A stretch of 64,000 nucleotides of DNA from Parundibacterium terreum (GCF_014636315.1 NZ_BMED01000003.1:62001-126000); one strand, 5' to 3'. Counted from the stretch's first letter, positions 1-9,151 are shown. Numbers and translations are program-made. The notes: generated from the sequence alone by a model not told the origin.

Positions 1-93
1 TTTGCCTGAAGGGCGCGCCGGCTTTATTTATTATTTTCATAATTATTGCCAGCGAGAATACTCATCAATAATAATCAAGCATAAAGGCCTGCT

Positions 94-125
94 TTTCCTC
101 TGCATACTGGAATTTGCGCTATACT
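94..125 (+). promoter_or_regulatory. Candidate promoter of the ahcY operon
   Basis: A good -10 match, TATACT, lies at 120-125 and predicts a transcription start near 131-133, exactly where the riboswitch begins. The -35 is weak (TTTCCT at 94-99, spacing about 20). Bases 1-93 are A/T-rich with no gene I can support. Confidence 0.35.
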
Positions 126-132
126 TCTGCAA

Positions 133-210
133 TTCCAAGGAGCGTTGCGACGAAATTAGCGAGCCCTCTCCAATTTCGCCAGGCTTGGAACATGCAACTG
201 CGCTCACGTT
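133..210 (+). promoter_or_regulatory. SAH (S-adenosylhomocysteine) riboswitch
   Basis: The sequence matches the SAH riboswitch in motif and fold. P1 is TTCCAAG at 133-139 paired with CTTGGAA at 184-190. P2 is CGAAATT at 151-157 paired perfectly with AATTTCG at 172-178. The pseudoknot is GAGCG at 140-144 with CGCTC at 201-205. The conserved core GGAGCGTTGCGAC lies at 139-151. Members of this class sense S-adenosylhomocysteine and turn on ahcY and methyl-cycle genes, which fits the downstream ahcY and metF. The ribosome binding site follows at 225-233. All pairings were read directly; ligand response is inferred from the class. Confidence 0.93.
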
Positions 211-237
211 ACTTTTTTCACAAGAAAGGAGGGCGTG

Positions 238-1662
238 ATGAACGCCTCTATATCCCCCGTGCAGAAACCCGATCAAGACTTCCTGGTAGCCGACATTAGC
301 TTGGCTGGCTGGGGTCAAAAAGAAATCAAGATTGCTGAAACAGAAATGCCGGGCCTGATGGCGATTCGCGAAGAATACGCCGCCAGCCAGCCATTGAAGG
401 GCGCGCGCATTACCGGTTCGCTGCACATGACGATCCAGACTGCGGTGCTTATCGAAACGCTGAACGCACTCGGCGCGCAAGTACGCTGGGCTTCCTGCAA
501 TATCTATTCGACACAAGACCACGCGGCTGCAGCGATTGCAGCCGGCGGTACGCCGGTGTTTGCATTCAAAGGCGAAAACCTGGATGAATACTGGGAATTC
601 ACGCACCGTATTTTCGAATGGAAAGACGGCGGCTATTCCAACATGATCCTGGATGACGGCGGCGATGCAACCCTGCTGCTGCACTTGGGTACGCGTGCGG
701 AGAAAGATATCTCCGTACTGGCCAATCCAGGCTCGGAAGAAGAAATCTGCCTGTTCAACGCGATCAAGAAGCACCTGGCGACTGAGCCTGACTGGTATTC
801 TAAGCGTCTGGCCGCCATCAAGGGTGTGACGGAAGAAACCACGACCGGCGTGCACCGCCTGTACCAGATGCACAAGGAAGGCAAGCTGGCTTTCCCGGCC
901 ATTAACGTCAATGATTCCGTCACCAAATCCAAGTTCGACAATCTGTACGGCTGCCGCGAATCGCTGGTAGACGGTATCAAGCGCGCCACCGACGTGATGA
1001 TCGCAGGCAAGGTTGCCGTGATCGCCGGTTACGGTGACGTGGGCAAGGGCTCCGCGCAGGCAATGCGCGCCTTGTCGGCGCAAGTCTGGGTAACTGAAAT
1101 CGATCCTATCTGCGCACTGCAGGCAGCGATGGAAGGTTATCGCGTCGTGACGATGGACTATGCTGCAGAACACGGCGACATCTTTGTAACGACTACTGGT
1201 AACTACCACGTGATCAGCCACGAGCATATGCTGAAGATGAAGGATCAGGCCATCGTCTGCAATATCGGCCACTTCGATAATGAAATCGACGTCGCTTCAC
1301 TGAAGAAATACACCTGGGACAATATCAAGCCCCAGGTTGATCATGTGATTTTCCCTGACGGTAAACGCATCATCCTGTTGGCAGAAGGCCGCCTGGTGAA
1401 CCTGGGTTGCGGTACCGGCCATCCTTCCTATGTGATGAGCTCTTCCTTCGCCAACCAGACTATCGCTCAGATCGAACTGTTCCTGAACAATGACAAGTAT
1501 CCTGTCGGCGTCTACACTTTGCCTAAGCACCTGGATGAAAAAGTCGCTCGTTTGCAACTGAAGAAACTCAATGCGCAACTGAGCGAATTGACGGACGAGC
1601 AGGCTGCCTACATCGGCGTCAGCAAGAACGGCCCGTACAAGGCTGACCACTACCGTTATTGA
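238..1662 (+). CDS. ahcY: Adenosylhomocysteinase (S-adenosyl-L-homocysteine hydrolase)
   Basis: Cytoplasmic NAD-dependent enzyme that splits S-adenosylhomocysteine into adenosine and homocysteine, relieving product inhibition of methyltransferases. The 474-residue length fits the bacterial form. The NAD-binding loop GYGDVGKG is at residues 264-271, and the C-terminus ends in KADHYRY as expected. I chose ATG 238 because the Shine-Dalgarno AGGAGG (227-232) is 5 nt away; the in-frame GTG at 235 is too close to it. It is first in a probable operon with the small membrane protein and metF, under the SAH riboswitch. Confidence 0.97.
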   Translation: MNASISPVQKPDQDFLVADISLAGWGQKEIKIAETEMPGLMAIREEYAASQPLKGARITGSLHMTIQTAVLIETLNALGAQVRWASCNIYSTQDHAAAAIAAGGTPVFAFKGENLDEYWEFTHRIFEWKDGGYSNMILDDGGDATLLLHLGTRAEKDISVLANPGSEEEICLFNAIKKHLATEPDWYSKRLAAIKGVTEETTTGVHRLYQMHKEGKLAFPAINVNDSVTKSKFDNLYGCRESLVDGIKRATDVMIAGKVAVIAGYGDVGKGSAQAMRALSAQVWVTEIDPICALQAAMEGYRVVTMDYAAEHGDIFVTTTGNYHVISHEHMLKMKDQAIVCNIGHFDNEIDVASLKKYTWDNIKPQVDHVIFPDGKRIILLAEGRLVNLGCGTGHPSYVMSSSFANQTIAQIELFLNNDKYPVGVYTLPKHLDEKVARLQLKKLNAQLSELTDEQAAYIGVSKNGPYKADHYRY

Positions 1663-1673
1663 TGGTCAAAACC

Positions 1674-1692
1674 TGGCGCTAAATTAGCGCCA
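1674..1692 (+). other. Small hairpin after ahcY
   Basis: TGGCGCTA at 1674-1681 pairs with TAGCGCCA at 1685-1692 around a 3-nt loop. No T-run follows, so it is not a standard terminator. It may stabilise the ahcY mRNA end. Confidence 0.35.
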
Positions 1693-1750
1693 AGTAAGTA
1701 ACTAAGTAACAGTCGCCGGTATCCGCTGCTGTTACTGTTGTATATGATTG

Positions 1751-1787
1751 TGGGTGAGGTAGGCTACTCACCCATTTATTTTCTTAT
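1751..1787 (+). terminator. Partial terminator or attenuator between ahcY and the next gene
   Basis: TGGGTGAG (1751-1758) pairs with CTCACCCA (1767-1774) around an 8-nt loop, followed by the T-rich stretch TTTATTTTCTT. The next gene begins 13 nt further on, so this would reduce rather than abolish read-through into metF. Confidence 0.5.
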
Positions 1788-1799
1788 ACGGAGATCTGC

Positions 1800-2141
1800 A
1801 TGCGCTTGTTAGCAACCTGGTTGATCAATGCCCTGGCTTTACTTGCTTTACCCTATCTGATGCACTCGGTGCAGATAGACAGCTTCATGACCGCGCTGAT
1901 CGTGGCCGTGGTGCTGGGTTTTGTGAATACCGTGCTGCGACCTATTTTGCTGATCCTGACCTTGCCGGCAACGCTGTTGACGATGGGCCTGTTTATTTTT
2001 GTCATTAACGGCCTGATGTTCTGGGGTGTCGCCAATCTGATAGACGGTTTCCATGTGGCCGGATTCTGGGCTGCTGTCGGCGGTGCGCTGTTGTACAGCG
2101 TCATATCCTGGGCCTTGTCCACCTTACTTCTCAAACAATAA
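1800..2141 (+). CDS. Small membrane protein, phage holin family IV-type
   Basis: A 113-residue, almost entirely hydrophobic protein with about four membrane segments and the pattern LGFVNTVLRPIL typical of the widespread phage holin family / DUF360-type inner-membrane proteins. Its biochemical role is unknown; the name does not imply a phage origin. The start is supported by a CGGAGA motif 6 nt upstream. Its stop codon overlaps the metF start by one base (TAATG), implying translational coupling. This gene commonly lies between ahcY and metF in betaproteobacteria, so its link to the methyl cycle is positional only. Confidence 0.85.
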   Translation: MRLLATWLINALALLALPYLMHSVQIDSFMTALIVAVVLGFVNTVLRPILLILTLPATLLTMGLFIFVINGLMFWGVANLIDGFHVAGFWAAVGGALLYSVISWALSTLLLKQ

Positions 2142-2974
2142 TGTTTGCACATAATTTCAGCATAGAATTTTTCCCGCCGAAAACGGCGGAGGGCACCGAG
2201 AAGCTGCGTGTGACCCGTGCCAAGCTGGCAGAACTGAAGCCCAAATATTTTTCAGTCACCTTTGGCGCTGGCGGCACGACGCAACAGGGCACGCTGGACA
2301 CCGTGGTCGATATCCGCAAGGAAGGCTACGAGGCCGCGCCGCATCTGTCCTGCGTCGGCGGTACCCGCGAATCAATACGCGAGATCCTGCAGCAATACAA
2401 GTCGCACGACATACGCCGCCTGGTGGCCTTGCGCGGCGATCTCCCCAGCGGCTATGGCGCTTCCGGTGAATTCCGCTATGCCAATGAACTGGTCGAATTC
2501 ATCCGTGCCGAAACCGGCGACTGGTTCCACATTGAAGTAGCCGCCTACCCGGAAGTGCATCCGCAGGCGCGCTCGCCGCAAGACGATTTGCAGAATTTCA
2601 TCCGCAAGATGAAGGCTGGCGCAAACGCGGCAATCACGCAATATTTTTACAATGCGGATGCCTATTTCCAATTTGTGGAACTGGCGCAGAAGGCCGGTAT
2701 CACAACCCCGATTGTGGCCGGCATTATGCCTATCACCAATCACACGCAATTGGTGCGTTTTTCAGAAATGTGCGGCGCCGAAGTGCCGCGATGGGTGCGT
2801 CTGAAGCTGGCCAGCTACGGCGACGATACCGCATCGATCAAGGCTTTTGGCCTGGATGTTGTGACCCAGTTGTGCGAACGCCTGCTCGCTGGCGGTGCAC
2901 CCGGCCTGCATTTCTACTCATTGAATCAGGCGGTTGCAACGACCGCCATCTGGCAGCGGCTGGTAAAGGTTTAA
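2141..2974 (+). CDS. metF: 5,10-methylenetetrahydrofolate reductase
   Basis: Flavoprotein that reduces methylene-THF to methyl-THF, the methyl donor for methionine synthesis. The 277-residue length is normal for the bacterial single-domain enzyme. The N-terminal signature IEFFPPKTAEG and the internal LRGDLP segment are diagnostic of MetF. It starts inside the stop codon of the preceding gene and has no separate ribosome site, so it probably depends on coupled translation. It is the last gene of the riboswitch-controlled unit and is followed by a strong terminator. Confidence 0.96.
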   Translation: MFAHNFSIEFFPPKTAEGTEKLRVTRAKLAELKPKYFSVTFGAGGTTQQGTLDTVVDIRKEGYEAAPHLSCVGGTRESIREILQQYKSHDIRRLVALRGDLPSGYGASGEFRYANELVEFIRAETGDWFHIEVAAYPEVHPQARSPQDDLQNFIRKMKAGANAAITQYFYNADAYFQFVELAQKAGITTPIVAGIMPITNHTQLVRFSEMCGAEVPRWVRLKLASYGDDTASIKAFGLDVVTQLCERLLAGGAPGLHFYSLNQAVATTAIWQRLVKV

Positions 2975-2990
2975 GATTTTGTATCAGGCG

Positions 2991-3033
2991 GCAGGGCAGC
3001 AGGACAGCAGTGCTGCTGCCCTGCTGTTTTTTT
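2991..3033 (+). terminator. Rho-independent terminator of the ahcY-metF operon
   Basis: A 12-bp perfect stem (2991-3002 with 3013-3024) around a 10-nt loop is followed by TGTTTTTTT. It sits 16 nt after the metF stop and just before the 3' end of the convergent gene. Confidence 0.9.
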
Positions 3034-3035
3034 AT

Positions 3036-3671
3036 TCAGCGCTGGCAACCTGCTTCTGTGATCAGCATATCCAGCGCCACGTCATGTGGCTCCCCGTCAA
3101 ATTCCGCTAAGCCGCATTGGTAGGCAATGCCTATCGTCTTGACTGCCAGGCCCGCGGGCTTGATGGCCAGCGTTCTGTCGTAGTAGCCGCCGCCATAGCC
3201 CAGCCTGAATTTGCCGGCGGTAAATCCCACGCAGGGAATCAATAAGGCGTCAGGCCAGATTGCAGTATCCCGCGCAAGCGGGATAGGGATGCCATAGCCG
3301 TCTTTTTCCATCGCATCGCCCGGAGTCCATTGCACAAAAGTAAGCGGAGCATCCTTGGCCTGCACTACAGGCAGGGCCAGTTGTATTCCAGCCTCCGCCA
3401 GTGCAGGATACAGCCCCAGCAGATCCGGTTCTGCCTGTATCGGCCAGTATACGCCCAGGCTACGCGGCTGCTCCTGCGCGCACCATTGCTGCAGGTGTGA
3501 GGCTATTCGCCGGTCCCAGTCCAGCCTCGCGCTTGCATCGCTCGCGCGCCGGTTTTGCAGCAGTTGGCGCCGCAACGCGGCCTTGTCGGGGCTGGTAATT
3601 TGTTTTAGCGCGAGTGCCTGTTCCACAGTTTCTGCAGAGACAGGGCGTGATATGCTATTTGGGTGTGTCAT
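3036..3671 (-). CDS. fau: 5-formyltetrahydrofolate cyclo-ligase
   Basis: ATP-dependent enzyme that converts 5-formyl-THF to 5,10-methenyl-THF, returning stored folate to the one-carbon pool used by MetF next door. The C-terminal family signature LGYGGGYYDRTL and the N-terminal basic segment (KAALRRQLLQNRR) are visible. I chose ATG 3671 (protein MTHPNSISR), giving 211 residues. The frame stays open upstream to 3731, but that would run into the divergent slt gene. No clear Shine-Dalgarno precedes 3671, so the exact start is uncertain. Confidence 0.9.
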   Translation of the reverse strand: MTHPNSISRPVSAETVEQALALKQITSPDKAALRRQLLQNRRASDASARLDWDRRIASHLQQWCAQEQPRSLGVYWPIQAEPDLLGLYPALAEAGIQLALPVVQAKDAPLTFVQWTPGDAMEKDGYGIPIPLARDTAIWPDALLIPCVGFTAGKFRLGYGGGYYDRTLAIKPAGLAVKTIGIAYQCGLAEFDGEPHDVALDMLITEAGCQR

Positions 3672-3706
3672 ACTGTCGACAACGTCAAGATTGAGAGCCG
3701 TAGAAC

Positions 3707-5707
3707 ATGTTTTCGCTGAAAAAAATTGCAAGTCTTAGCATGGTGATGGTAGCAGGTTTGTGTCATGTGCCGGCGGCGAATCTGGCGTATGCGGCCAAGC
3801 CCGCAGCCAGTCCTCGCAGTTTTGTCAATGATGACGATAGATTCATGGCTTTGCGTGATGCGTCTTTTCATGACGATGCCGCCAAGGCGGAAGAGCACGC
3901 GTCCTATCTTGGCAACTATGAAATTCCCTCGTATGTCGAGTATTACGTCTTAAGAACCCATATACGCTCGGCCTCTGCCACTGAGGTCAAGGCTTTCATC
4001 AGCAAATATGAAGGCAGTGCCATTGCCGACCGCTTGCGCAATGACTGGCTGCTGGTGCTGGGCTACCGTGGCGACTGGGCTAATTTCGATATCCAGTATC
4101 CGCAGTTCGTTGTCGCCGACGATATGCAACTGAAATGCTACGCGCTCTTGTCGCGGGCCATCAAGAACCAGAAAGTGGCAGCGGAAGCCCGCACCTTGCT
4201 GACTTCCGCGCGTGATTACGGCGATGGCTGTTACTCGCTGGTGACCTATCTGTCGGAAAACGGCCAGTTCAGCCAGGAGGATATCTGGAACCAGATCCGC
4301 CTGGCTTCTGAAAACGGCGCGTTGCCGCTGGCGCAGAGGCTGGCCAAGAATCTGCAGGTGAAAGACACCAGGATTGCGCAGGCATTTGAAAAGCCGGGCC
4401 TGATCCTGACCAAGCCGCCGGAAAGCGGCAAGGCCGCGCATGAGCTGTATATCATCGCCCTGGGCCGCAATGCAAAGAATGATCCGCAGCAAGCCGCAGC
4501 GACACTGGCCAAGCATGCCGGTAAATTCTCCGATGCGGAAAGGGCGCTGGCCTGGGGGCAGATAGGCTTGCAGGCTTCGCTGAAATTGCAGCCTGAGTCT
4601 ATGCAGTACTGGCGCCAGACCGATGGCGCGCCTTTGTCGCTGGAAGCTTACCAATGGCGTGCACGCATGGCGCTGAGAGCCGGCGACTGGAAGGCGCTTA
4701 AATCAGCGATCGCCGCGATGCCCGCCTCCTTGCGCAATGAGCCTACCTGGATATACTGGCAGGGCCGGGTCTTGAAGAGCGAGGGCAAGAACGAAGAGGC
4801 GCAAGCACTGTTCCAGACCATCGCCGATCAGGTCCATTTTTATGGGCAGCTATCCCTGGAGGAAATGGGCCAGAAGGTCGGTGTGCCGGTGACGGTCAAA
4901 CCGCTGGCGCAGGCCGAGCTGGATGCAGTATCGCAAAATCCCGGCTTGCAGCGCGCGCTGAAGTTTTACCAGATGAATCTAAGGCTGGAAGGCACCCGCG
5001 AGTGGAATTGGGAGCTGCGCAAGATGACCGAGCGCCAGCACCTGGCTGCTGCCGAGCTGGCAAGGCAAAATAATTTGCTGGACCGCATGGTCAACACTTC
5101 TGACCGCACCAAGACTGAAATGGACTTCACGCAGCGTTATCCAACGCCGTTCAATGACGTGATGTACAAATCCACCAAGCTGCTGGGGCTGGATATGGCC
5201 TGGGTGTACGGCCTGATACGGCAGGAATCGCGTTTCGTGATGACCGCGCGTTCGCATGTAGGCGCTTCCGGCCTGATGCAGATCATGCCTTCCACGGCGC
5301 GCTATGTGGCCAAGAAAATGGGGCTGGGTGATTTTGTGCCGAACCAGGTCAATGATGTAGAGACCAATATCGCGCTGGGTACCAATTACCTGAATATGGT
5401 GCTGACCGATCTCGGCGGCTCGCAGGCAATGGCCTCTGCTGCGTATAACGCTGGTCCAGGCAGGCCGCGTGCATGGCGCGCGAGCCTGACACGGCCGGTG
5501 GAAGGCGCGATTTTTGCTGAAACCATACCGTTCAGCGAAACCCGCGGCTATGTGAAGAATGTGCTGTCCAACGCCACCTATTATGCGGCGCTGTTTGAAA
5601 AGAAACCGCAGTCGCTGAAAGCTCGCCTGGGGGTAGTGATACCCAAGGGCATGGAAGCGGATAGCGGCGATTTGCCGAAAGACCTTTCCGGAAACAGCAA
5701 CGATTGA
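3707..5707 (+). CDS. slt: Soluble lytic murein transglycosylase (Slt70 type)
   Basis: Periplasmic enzyme that cleaves the MurNAc-GlcNAc bond of peptidoglycan with formation of 1,6-anhydro-MurNAc. The 666-residue protein has an N-terminal signal peptide (about residues 1-29, ending near AYA), a long alpha-helical superhelical region, and a C-terminal SLT domain. The catalytic glutamate is E507 in IRQESRF, followed by GASGLMQIMPSTA and AYNAGPGR, all standard SLT motifs. It is divergent from the folate cyclo-ligase with only 35 nt between starts, so the two promoters must overlap. Confidence 0.93.
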   Translation: MFSLKKIASLSMVMVAGLCHVPAANLAYAAKPAASPRSFVNDDDRFMALRDASFHDDAAKAEEHASYLGNYEIPSYVEYYVLRTHIRSASATEVKAFISKYEGSAIADRLRNDWLLVLGYRGDWANFDIQYPQFVVADDMQLKCYALLSRAIKNQKVAAEARTLLTSARDYGDGCYSLVTYLSENGQFSQEDIWNQIRLASENGALPLAQRLAKNLQVKDTRIAQAFEKPGLILTKPPESGKAAHELYIIALGRNAKNDPQQAAATLAKHAGKFSDAERALAWGQIGLQASLKLQPESMQYWRQTDGAPLSLEAYQWRARMALRAGDWKALKSAIAAMPASLRNEPTWIYWQGRVLKSEGKNEEAQALFQTIADQVHFYGQLSLEEMGQKVGVPVTVKPLAQAELDAVSQNPGLQRALKFYQMNLRLEGTREWNWELRKMTERQHLAAAELARQNNLLDRMVNTSDRTKTEMDFTQRYPTPFNDVMYKSTKLLGLDMAWVYGLIRQESRFVMTARSHVGASGLMQIMPSTARYVAKKMGLGDFVPNQVNDVETNIALGTNYLNMVLTDLGGSQAMASAAYNAGPGRPRAWRASLTRPVEGAIFAETIPFSETRGYVKNVLSNATYYAALFEKKPQSLKARLGVVIPKGMEADSGDLPKDLSGNSND

Positions 5708-5766
5708 AAGCAACGTACAGCAACTGACGAAAACTGAAAGCAACTATAACTAGGCGAGCAAGCACG

Positions 5767-6480
5767 ATGATCAATACAACAGAGCTGGACCCTACGCTGT
5801 CTGCGATGCTGGATTCCAATAAGAAGTCCAGCCTGCGCCTGGTAATCGGCAATAAAAATGCCTCCAGCTGGTCCATGCGCCCCTGGGTTGCAATGAAGGC
5901 CTTTGGCATTCCGTTTGAAGAGATACGCATAGTGCTGGACAGCGCCAAGACCTCGCTGCAGATCGCGGAGTATTCCATGGCCGGCAAGGTGCCTGTGTTG
6001 TTGGCGGATGGCATGACGATCTGGGATTCGCTGGCAATCTGCGAATATCTGGCCGAGCAATTCCCTATGCACAATATGTGGCCGCAGGACGTGGCGGCAC
6101 GTGCCGTCGCGCGCAGTATTTGCGCCGAGATGCATTCAGGTTTCCAGGCGCTGCGTAGCGATATGTCGATGAATATCAAGGCCAGTCTGCCGGGCAAGGG
6201 GCGTACCGCCGGCTCGCAGGCCGACATAGGCCGTATTTCTGAAATATGGGAAGAGTGCCTGTCGCGTTACGGCGCCCATGAGTATCTGTTCGGCGATTTT
6301 TCTATCGCGGATGCCTACTTCGCGCCGGTCGTGATGCGCTTCAATACCTACGCGGTATCAATGGCCCCCGCCTTGCAAGCCTATGTGGAGCGCGTCACTG
6401 CGCACCCTGCAGTAGCGCAGTGGATACGCGAAGCAAAGGCCGAAACCGACGACACTCCAGGCCAGGATGCACCGGCCTAA
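5767..6480 (+). CDS. Glutathione S-transferase family protein
   Basis: A 237-residue protein with the N-terminal thioredoxin-like GST domain (LVIGNKNASSWSMRPWVAM, then GKVPVLLADGMTIWDSLAI) containing the cis-proline VPVL and the SLAICEYL glutathione-binding segment, and an all-helical C-terminal domain. The SSWSMRP segment resembles the serine-type active site of zeta/theta-like bacterial GSTs. The substrate cannot be told. It lies 59 nt after slt and just before cca on the same strand, so it is perhaps co-transcribed. Confidence 0.88.
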   Translation: MINTTELDPTLSAMLDSNKKSSLRLVIGNKNASSWSMRPWVAMKAFGIPFEEIRIVLDSAKTSLQIAEYSMAGKVPVLLADGMTIWDSLAICEYLAEQFPMHNMWPQDVAARAVARSICAEMHSGFQALRSDMSMNIKASLPGKGRTAGSQADIGRISEIWEECLSRYGAHEYLFGDFSIADAYFAPVVMRFNTYAVSMAPALQAYVERVTAHPAVAQWIREAKAETDDTPGQDAPA

Positions 6481-6515
6481 GCGGGTTTAAAACCAGCTTA
6501 AGTAAGGATCGAGAC

Positions 6516-7757
6516 TTGAAGACATACATCGTAGGCGGCGCGGTACGCGATGCGCTGCTGGGTTTGCCGGTGCAGGACCGGGACCACGTGGTCGTCGGGG
6601 CCACTCCGGAACAGATGCTGGCACAGGGCTATACGCCGGTGGGCAAGGATTTTCCGGTATTCCTGCATCCCAGGACCCATGAAGAATATGCACTGGCCCG
6701 TACCGAGAGAAAGACTGCGCCCGGTTATAAGGGCTTTGTGTTCCATACCGATGCCGATGTCAGCCTGGAAGAGGATTTGATCAGGCGTGACCTCACCATC
6801 AATGCCATGGCGCTGGATGAGACGGACGGCAGTATCCAGGACCCTTTCAACGGCAAGCAGGATCTGAAGGACAGGGTATTTCGCCATGTGTCAGCGGCCT
6901 TTGCCGAAGATCCGGTCAGGATATTGCGGCTGGCGCGTTTTGCCGCTCGCTTTTCTGTGCCCCCGCATGATTTTGTGGTCGCTCCTGAAACCAATGCGCT
7001 GATGCAGCAGATGGTGCAGGCCGGTGAGGTGGATGCGCTGGTGCCTGAGCGCGTGTGGCAGGAACTGGCGCGAGGACTGATGGAGGCCAGGCCTTCCCGC
7101 ATGTTTGACTTATTGCGCGATTGCGGCGCCTTGCAGCGCATCTTGCCTGAGCTGGACGCGCTATGGGGCGTGCCGCAGCCGCCCAAACACCATCCGGAGA
7201 TTGATACTGGCGTGCATGTGATGCTGGTCGTCGATTACGCTGCCGGGAAATCCTATTCGCTGCCAGTGCGTTTTGCGGCATTGATGCATGACTTGGGCAA
7301 GGGGGTTACGCCCTCCAGCGAATGGCCGCGCCACCATGGGCATGAGCAAAAGGGCGTGGACTTGGTCGAGGCTGTCTGCCAGCGCCTGAAAGTGCCCAGC
7401 GAGTGCCGCGATCTGGCGGTGATGGCCGCGCGCGACCATGGCAATATCAGCCGCGCGCTGGAACTGCGTCCGAACACGATTATTGCTTTGCTGGAACGCA
7501 GCGATGCCTTCCGCAAGCCGCAGCGTTTCCTGGATTTGCTGCGCGCATCGGAGTGCGATTGCTTTGGCCGTGCCGATTTGCCAGATGCCAGTTTCCCGCA
7601 ATACGATTATCTGGCTGCTGCGCTGGCTGCTGCGCAGCAGGTCAAGGCGGGCGAAATTGCACAGGGCTATGCCGGCCAGCCGCAGCAGATAGCACTGGCG
7701 ATACGTAATGCGAGGATAGAGGCGGTACGGAGTTACGTGGAAAGCATCAAGTCTTGA
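6516..7757 (+). CDS. cca: tRNA nucleotidyltransferase (CCA-adding enzyme) with HD domain
   Basis: Adds or repairs the 3' CCA end of tRNA. The start is TTG 6516, chosen because it gives the canonical N-terminus KTYIVGGAVRDALLG and has AAGGA at 6504-6508, 7 nt upstream; no ATG fits. The nucleotidyltransferase catalytic carboxylates are D21 and D23 (QDRDHVVVG), followed by RRDLTINAMA. The C-terminal HD phosphohydrolase motif H258-D259 (MHDLGKG) shows this is the class II enzyme with 2',3'-phosphodiesterase/phosphatase activity, as in E. coli. 413 residues. Confidence 0.95.
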   Translation: MKTYIVGGAVRDALLGLPVQDRDHVVVGATPEQMLAQGYTPVGKDFPVFLHPRTHEEYALARTERKTAPGYKGFVFHTDADVSLEEDLIRRDLTINAMALDETDGSIQDPFNGKQDLKDRVFRHVSAAFAEDPVRILRLARFAARFSVPPHDFVVAPETNALMQQMVQAGEVDALVPERVWQELARGLMEARPSRMFDLLRDCGALQRILPELDALWGVPQPPKHHPEIDTGVHVMLVVDYAAGKSYSLPVRFAALMHDLGKGVTPSSEWPRHHGHEQKGVDLVEAVCQRLKVPSECRDLAVMAARDHGNISRALELRPNTIIALLERSDAFRKPQRFLDLLRASECDCFGRADLPDASFPQYDYLAAALAAAQQVKAGEIAQGYAGQPQQIALAIRNARIEAVRSYVESIKS

Positions 7758-7885
7758 ATTCCTGCAATTACTAAGCGCCTGCAAAAATTGCCTTACTGAA
7801 AATTTCCCTGCGGCATCTGGAAATGAAGCCCGATTTCGCCTACAATGGCATTGTGCACTGCACAAATCGGTGACTGGAGGAATTG

Positions 7886-8599
7886 ATGAACGCGACAGAC
7901 CTTTATCCGCGCAAGCCGGGTGAAACAGGGGGACTTCCTCCTGCGCTTACGCCTGCTCCAGCGCCGAAGAAAAAGTCGACGGTCTTTGTCAAAGAACTGT
8001 CGGAGCGTGACCGGTACCGCATTCTCAAGCATTTCCTGGCACTGAAAGAAAGTGACCGCTTACTAAGGTTCGGCACCTATTTGCCAGATGAAATGATTAC
8101 CAAATATGTAGAAGGTATCGATTTCTCACGCGACAAGGTGTTTGGGGTAGTCAACAGCCACTTCAAGGTGGTTGGCGTAGGACATCTTGCCTTTGCTCCG
8201 CGTGAAAAGCTGGAGCATGGCGTTGAGGCCACGGAGAAGGACAGGGTGGCCGAATTCGGTGTTTCGGTGTCCGATTCCGCTCGCGGCAAAGGCGTTGGTT
8301 CCAGGCTGTTCAAGCGCGGCGCCATCCATTGCCGCAATGCCGATGTGGATACTTTATACATGCATTGCCTGTCCAGTAATCAGACCATGATCCATATTGC
8401 CAAGAAGGCGCACATGGAAATCCACAGGGAATATGGCGAGGCGGATGCCTATCTGAAACTGCTGCCTGCCGATGCTGCCAGCATGCTGAAAGAAGCGGTA
8501 CAGGAGCAAGTGGCGACACTGGATTATACGATCAAGGCCAACAAGCGCGCCGCGGTCAAGTGGCTGGAAAGCCTGCCGGGCATGAAGAGCGACGATTAA
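7886..8599 (+). CDS. GNAT-family N-acetyltransferase
   Basis: A 237-residue protein with a central GNAT fold: the acetyl-CoA-binding motif is SARGKGVGSRLFKRG, preceded by AEFGVSVSD. There is a basic, proline-rich N-terminal extension of about 35 residues and a helical C-terminal tail. The acceptor is unknown. ATG 7886 is preferred over TTG 7883 because GGAGG at 7876-7880 gives 5-nt spacing. It stands alone between cca and the convergent Lrp-type regulator. Confidence 0.85.
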   Translation: MNATDLYPRKPGETGGLPPALTPAPAPKKKSTVFVKELSERDRYRILKHFLALKESDRLLRFGTYLPDEMITKYVEGIDFSRDKVFGVVNSHFKVVGVGHLAFAPREKLEHGVEATEKDRVAEFGVSVSDSARGKGVGSRLFKRGAIHCRNADVDTLYMHCLSSNQTMIHIAKKAHMEIHREYGEADAYLKLLPADAASMLKEAVQEQVATLDYTIKANKRAAVKWLESLPGMKSDD

Positions 8600-8605
8600 C
8601 CGTCT

Positions 8606-9112
8606 TTACGATTGGCCGCTCAAGACCGGTAGCGCCGTCGTATCCTTGATCTGTTGCAAGGCAAAGCTGGATTTCACGTCCAGTACCGCTGGATGGCGCA
8701 GCAGGGTCTCCATCATGAAGCGCGAAAAGTGGTCCATGTCTTCCACATGCACCCTCAGCAGGTAATCCATTTCCCCCGTCATCGCATAGCAGGCCACAAT
8801 CTCCGGCCATTGCTCGATGGACGCAGCAAAATCATTGCGTGGCGAGCGCGACGCGCCTTTGCCGGGCGTGTCGTTATGCTTTTCCAGGCGCACATTCACA
8901 TAGGCCAGCAGCCCCAGGCCTATCTTGGCGGGTTCCAGCAGTGCCACGTATTTGCGTATTACCCCGGTTTCTTCCAGCCGCTTGATGCGGCGTAAGCAGG
9001 GTGATGGCGACAGGTTGACGCGTTCGGCAACCTCCTGATTCGTCAGCCGCCCATCCGACTGCAAAATGGCGAGGATCTTGCGATCTATCTTGTCCAGTTC
9101 AACTGCAGCCAT
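8606..9112 (-). CDS. Lrp/AsnC-family transcriptional regulator
   Basis: A 168-residue regulator with the N-terminal winged helix-turn-helix of the family (LDKIDRKILAILQSDGR, then NLSPSPCLRRIKRLEE) and a C-terminal RAM/ligand-binding domain. An insertion of about 15 residues (NDTPGKGASRSPRND) lengthens the effector domain. It is divergent from hppD and next to phhA, which suggests control of phenylalanine/tyrosine catabolism; this is inferred from position. Two adjacent palindromes 13-40 nt upstream of its start are candidate operators. Confidence 0.92.
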   Translation of the reverse strand: MAAVELDKIDRKILAILQSDGRLTNQEVAERVNLSPSPCLRRIKRLEETGVIRKYVALLEPAKIGLGLLAYVNVRLEKHNDTPGKGASRSPRNDFAASIEQWPEIVACYAMTGEMDYLLRVHVEDMDHFSRFMMETLLRHPAVLDVKSSFALQQIKDTTALPVLSGQS

Positions 9113-9124
9113 ATTTCACCACTA

Positions 9125-9151
9125 TTCAAATATTTGAAGCAATATTATTGC
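9125..9151. promoter_or_regulatory. Paired palindromes, candidate Lrp-type operators
   Basis: A perfect 14-nt palindrome TTCAAATATTTGAA (9125-9138) abuts a 13-nt palindrome GCAATATTATTGC (9139-9151) in the 281-bp region between the Lrp-type gene and hppD. The CAAATATTTG core recurs upstream of the second Lrp-type gene of this window (32778-32787). The remainder of this intergenic region has a possible -10 TATACT at 9206-9211 and no gene. Confidence 0.5.

Noticed and set aside
43..1272. 409-codon open frame antisense to ahcY
   Set aside because: It mirrors the ahcY codon structure, has no recognisable domain and no ribosome site; ahcY on the other strand is certain.
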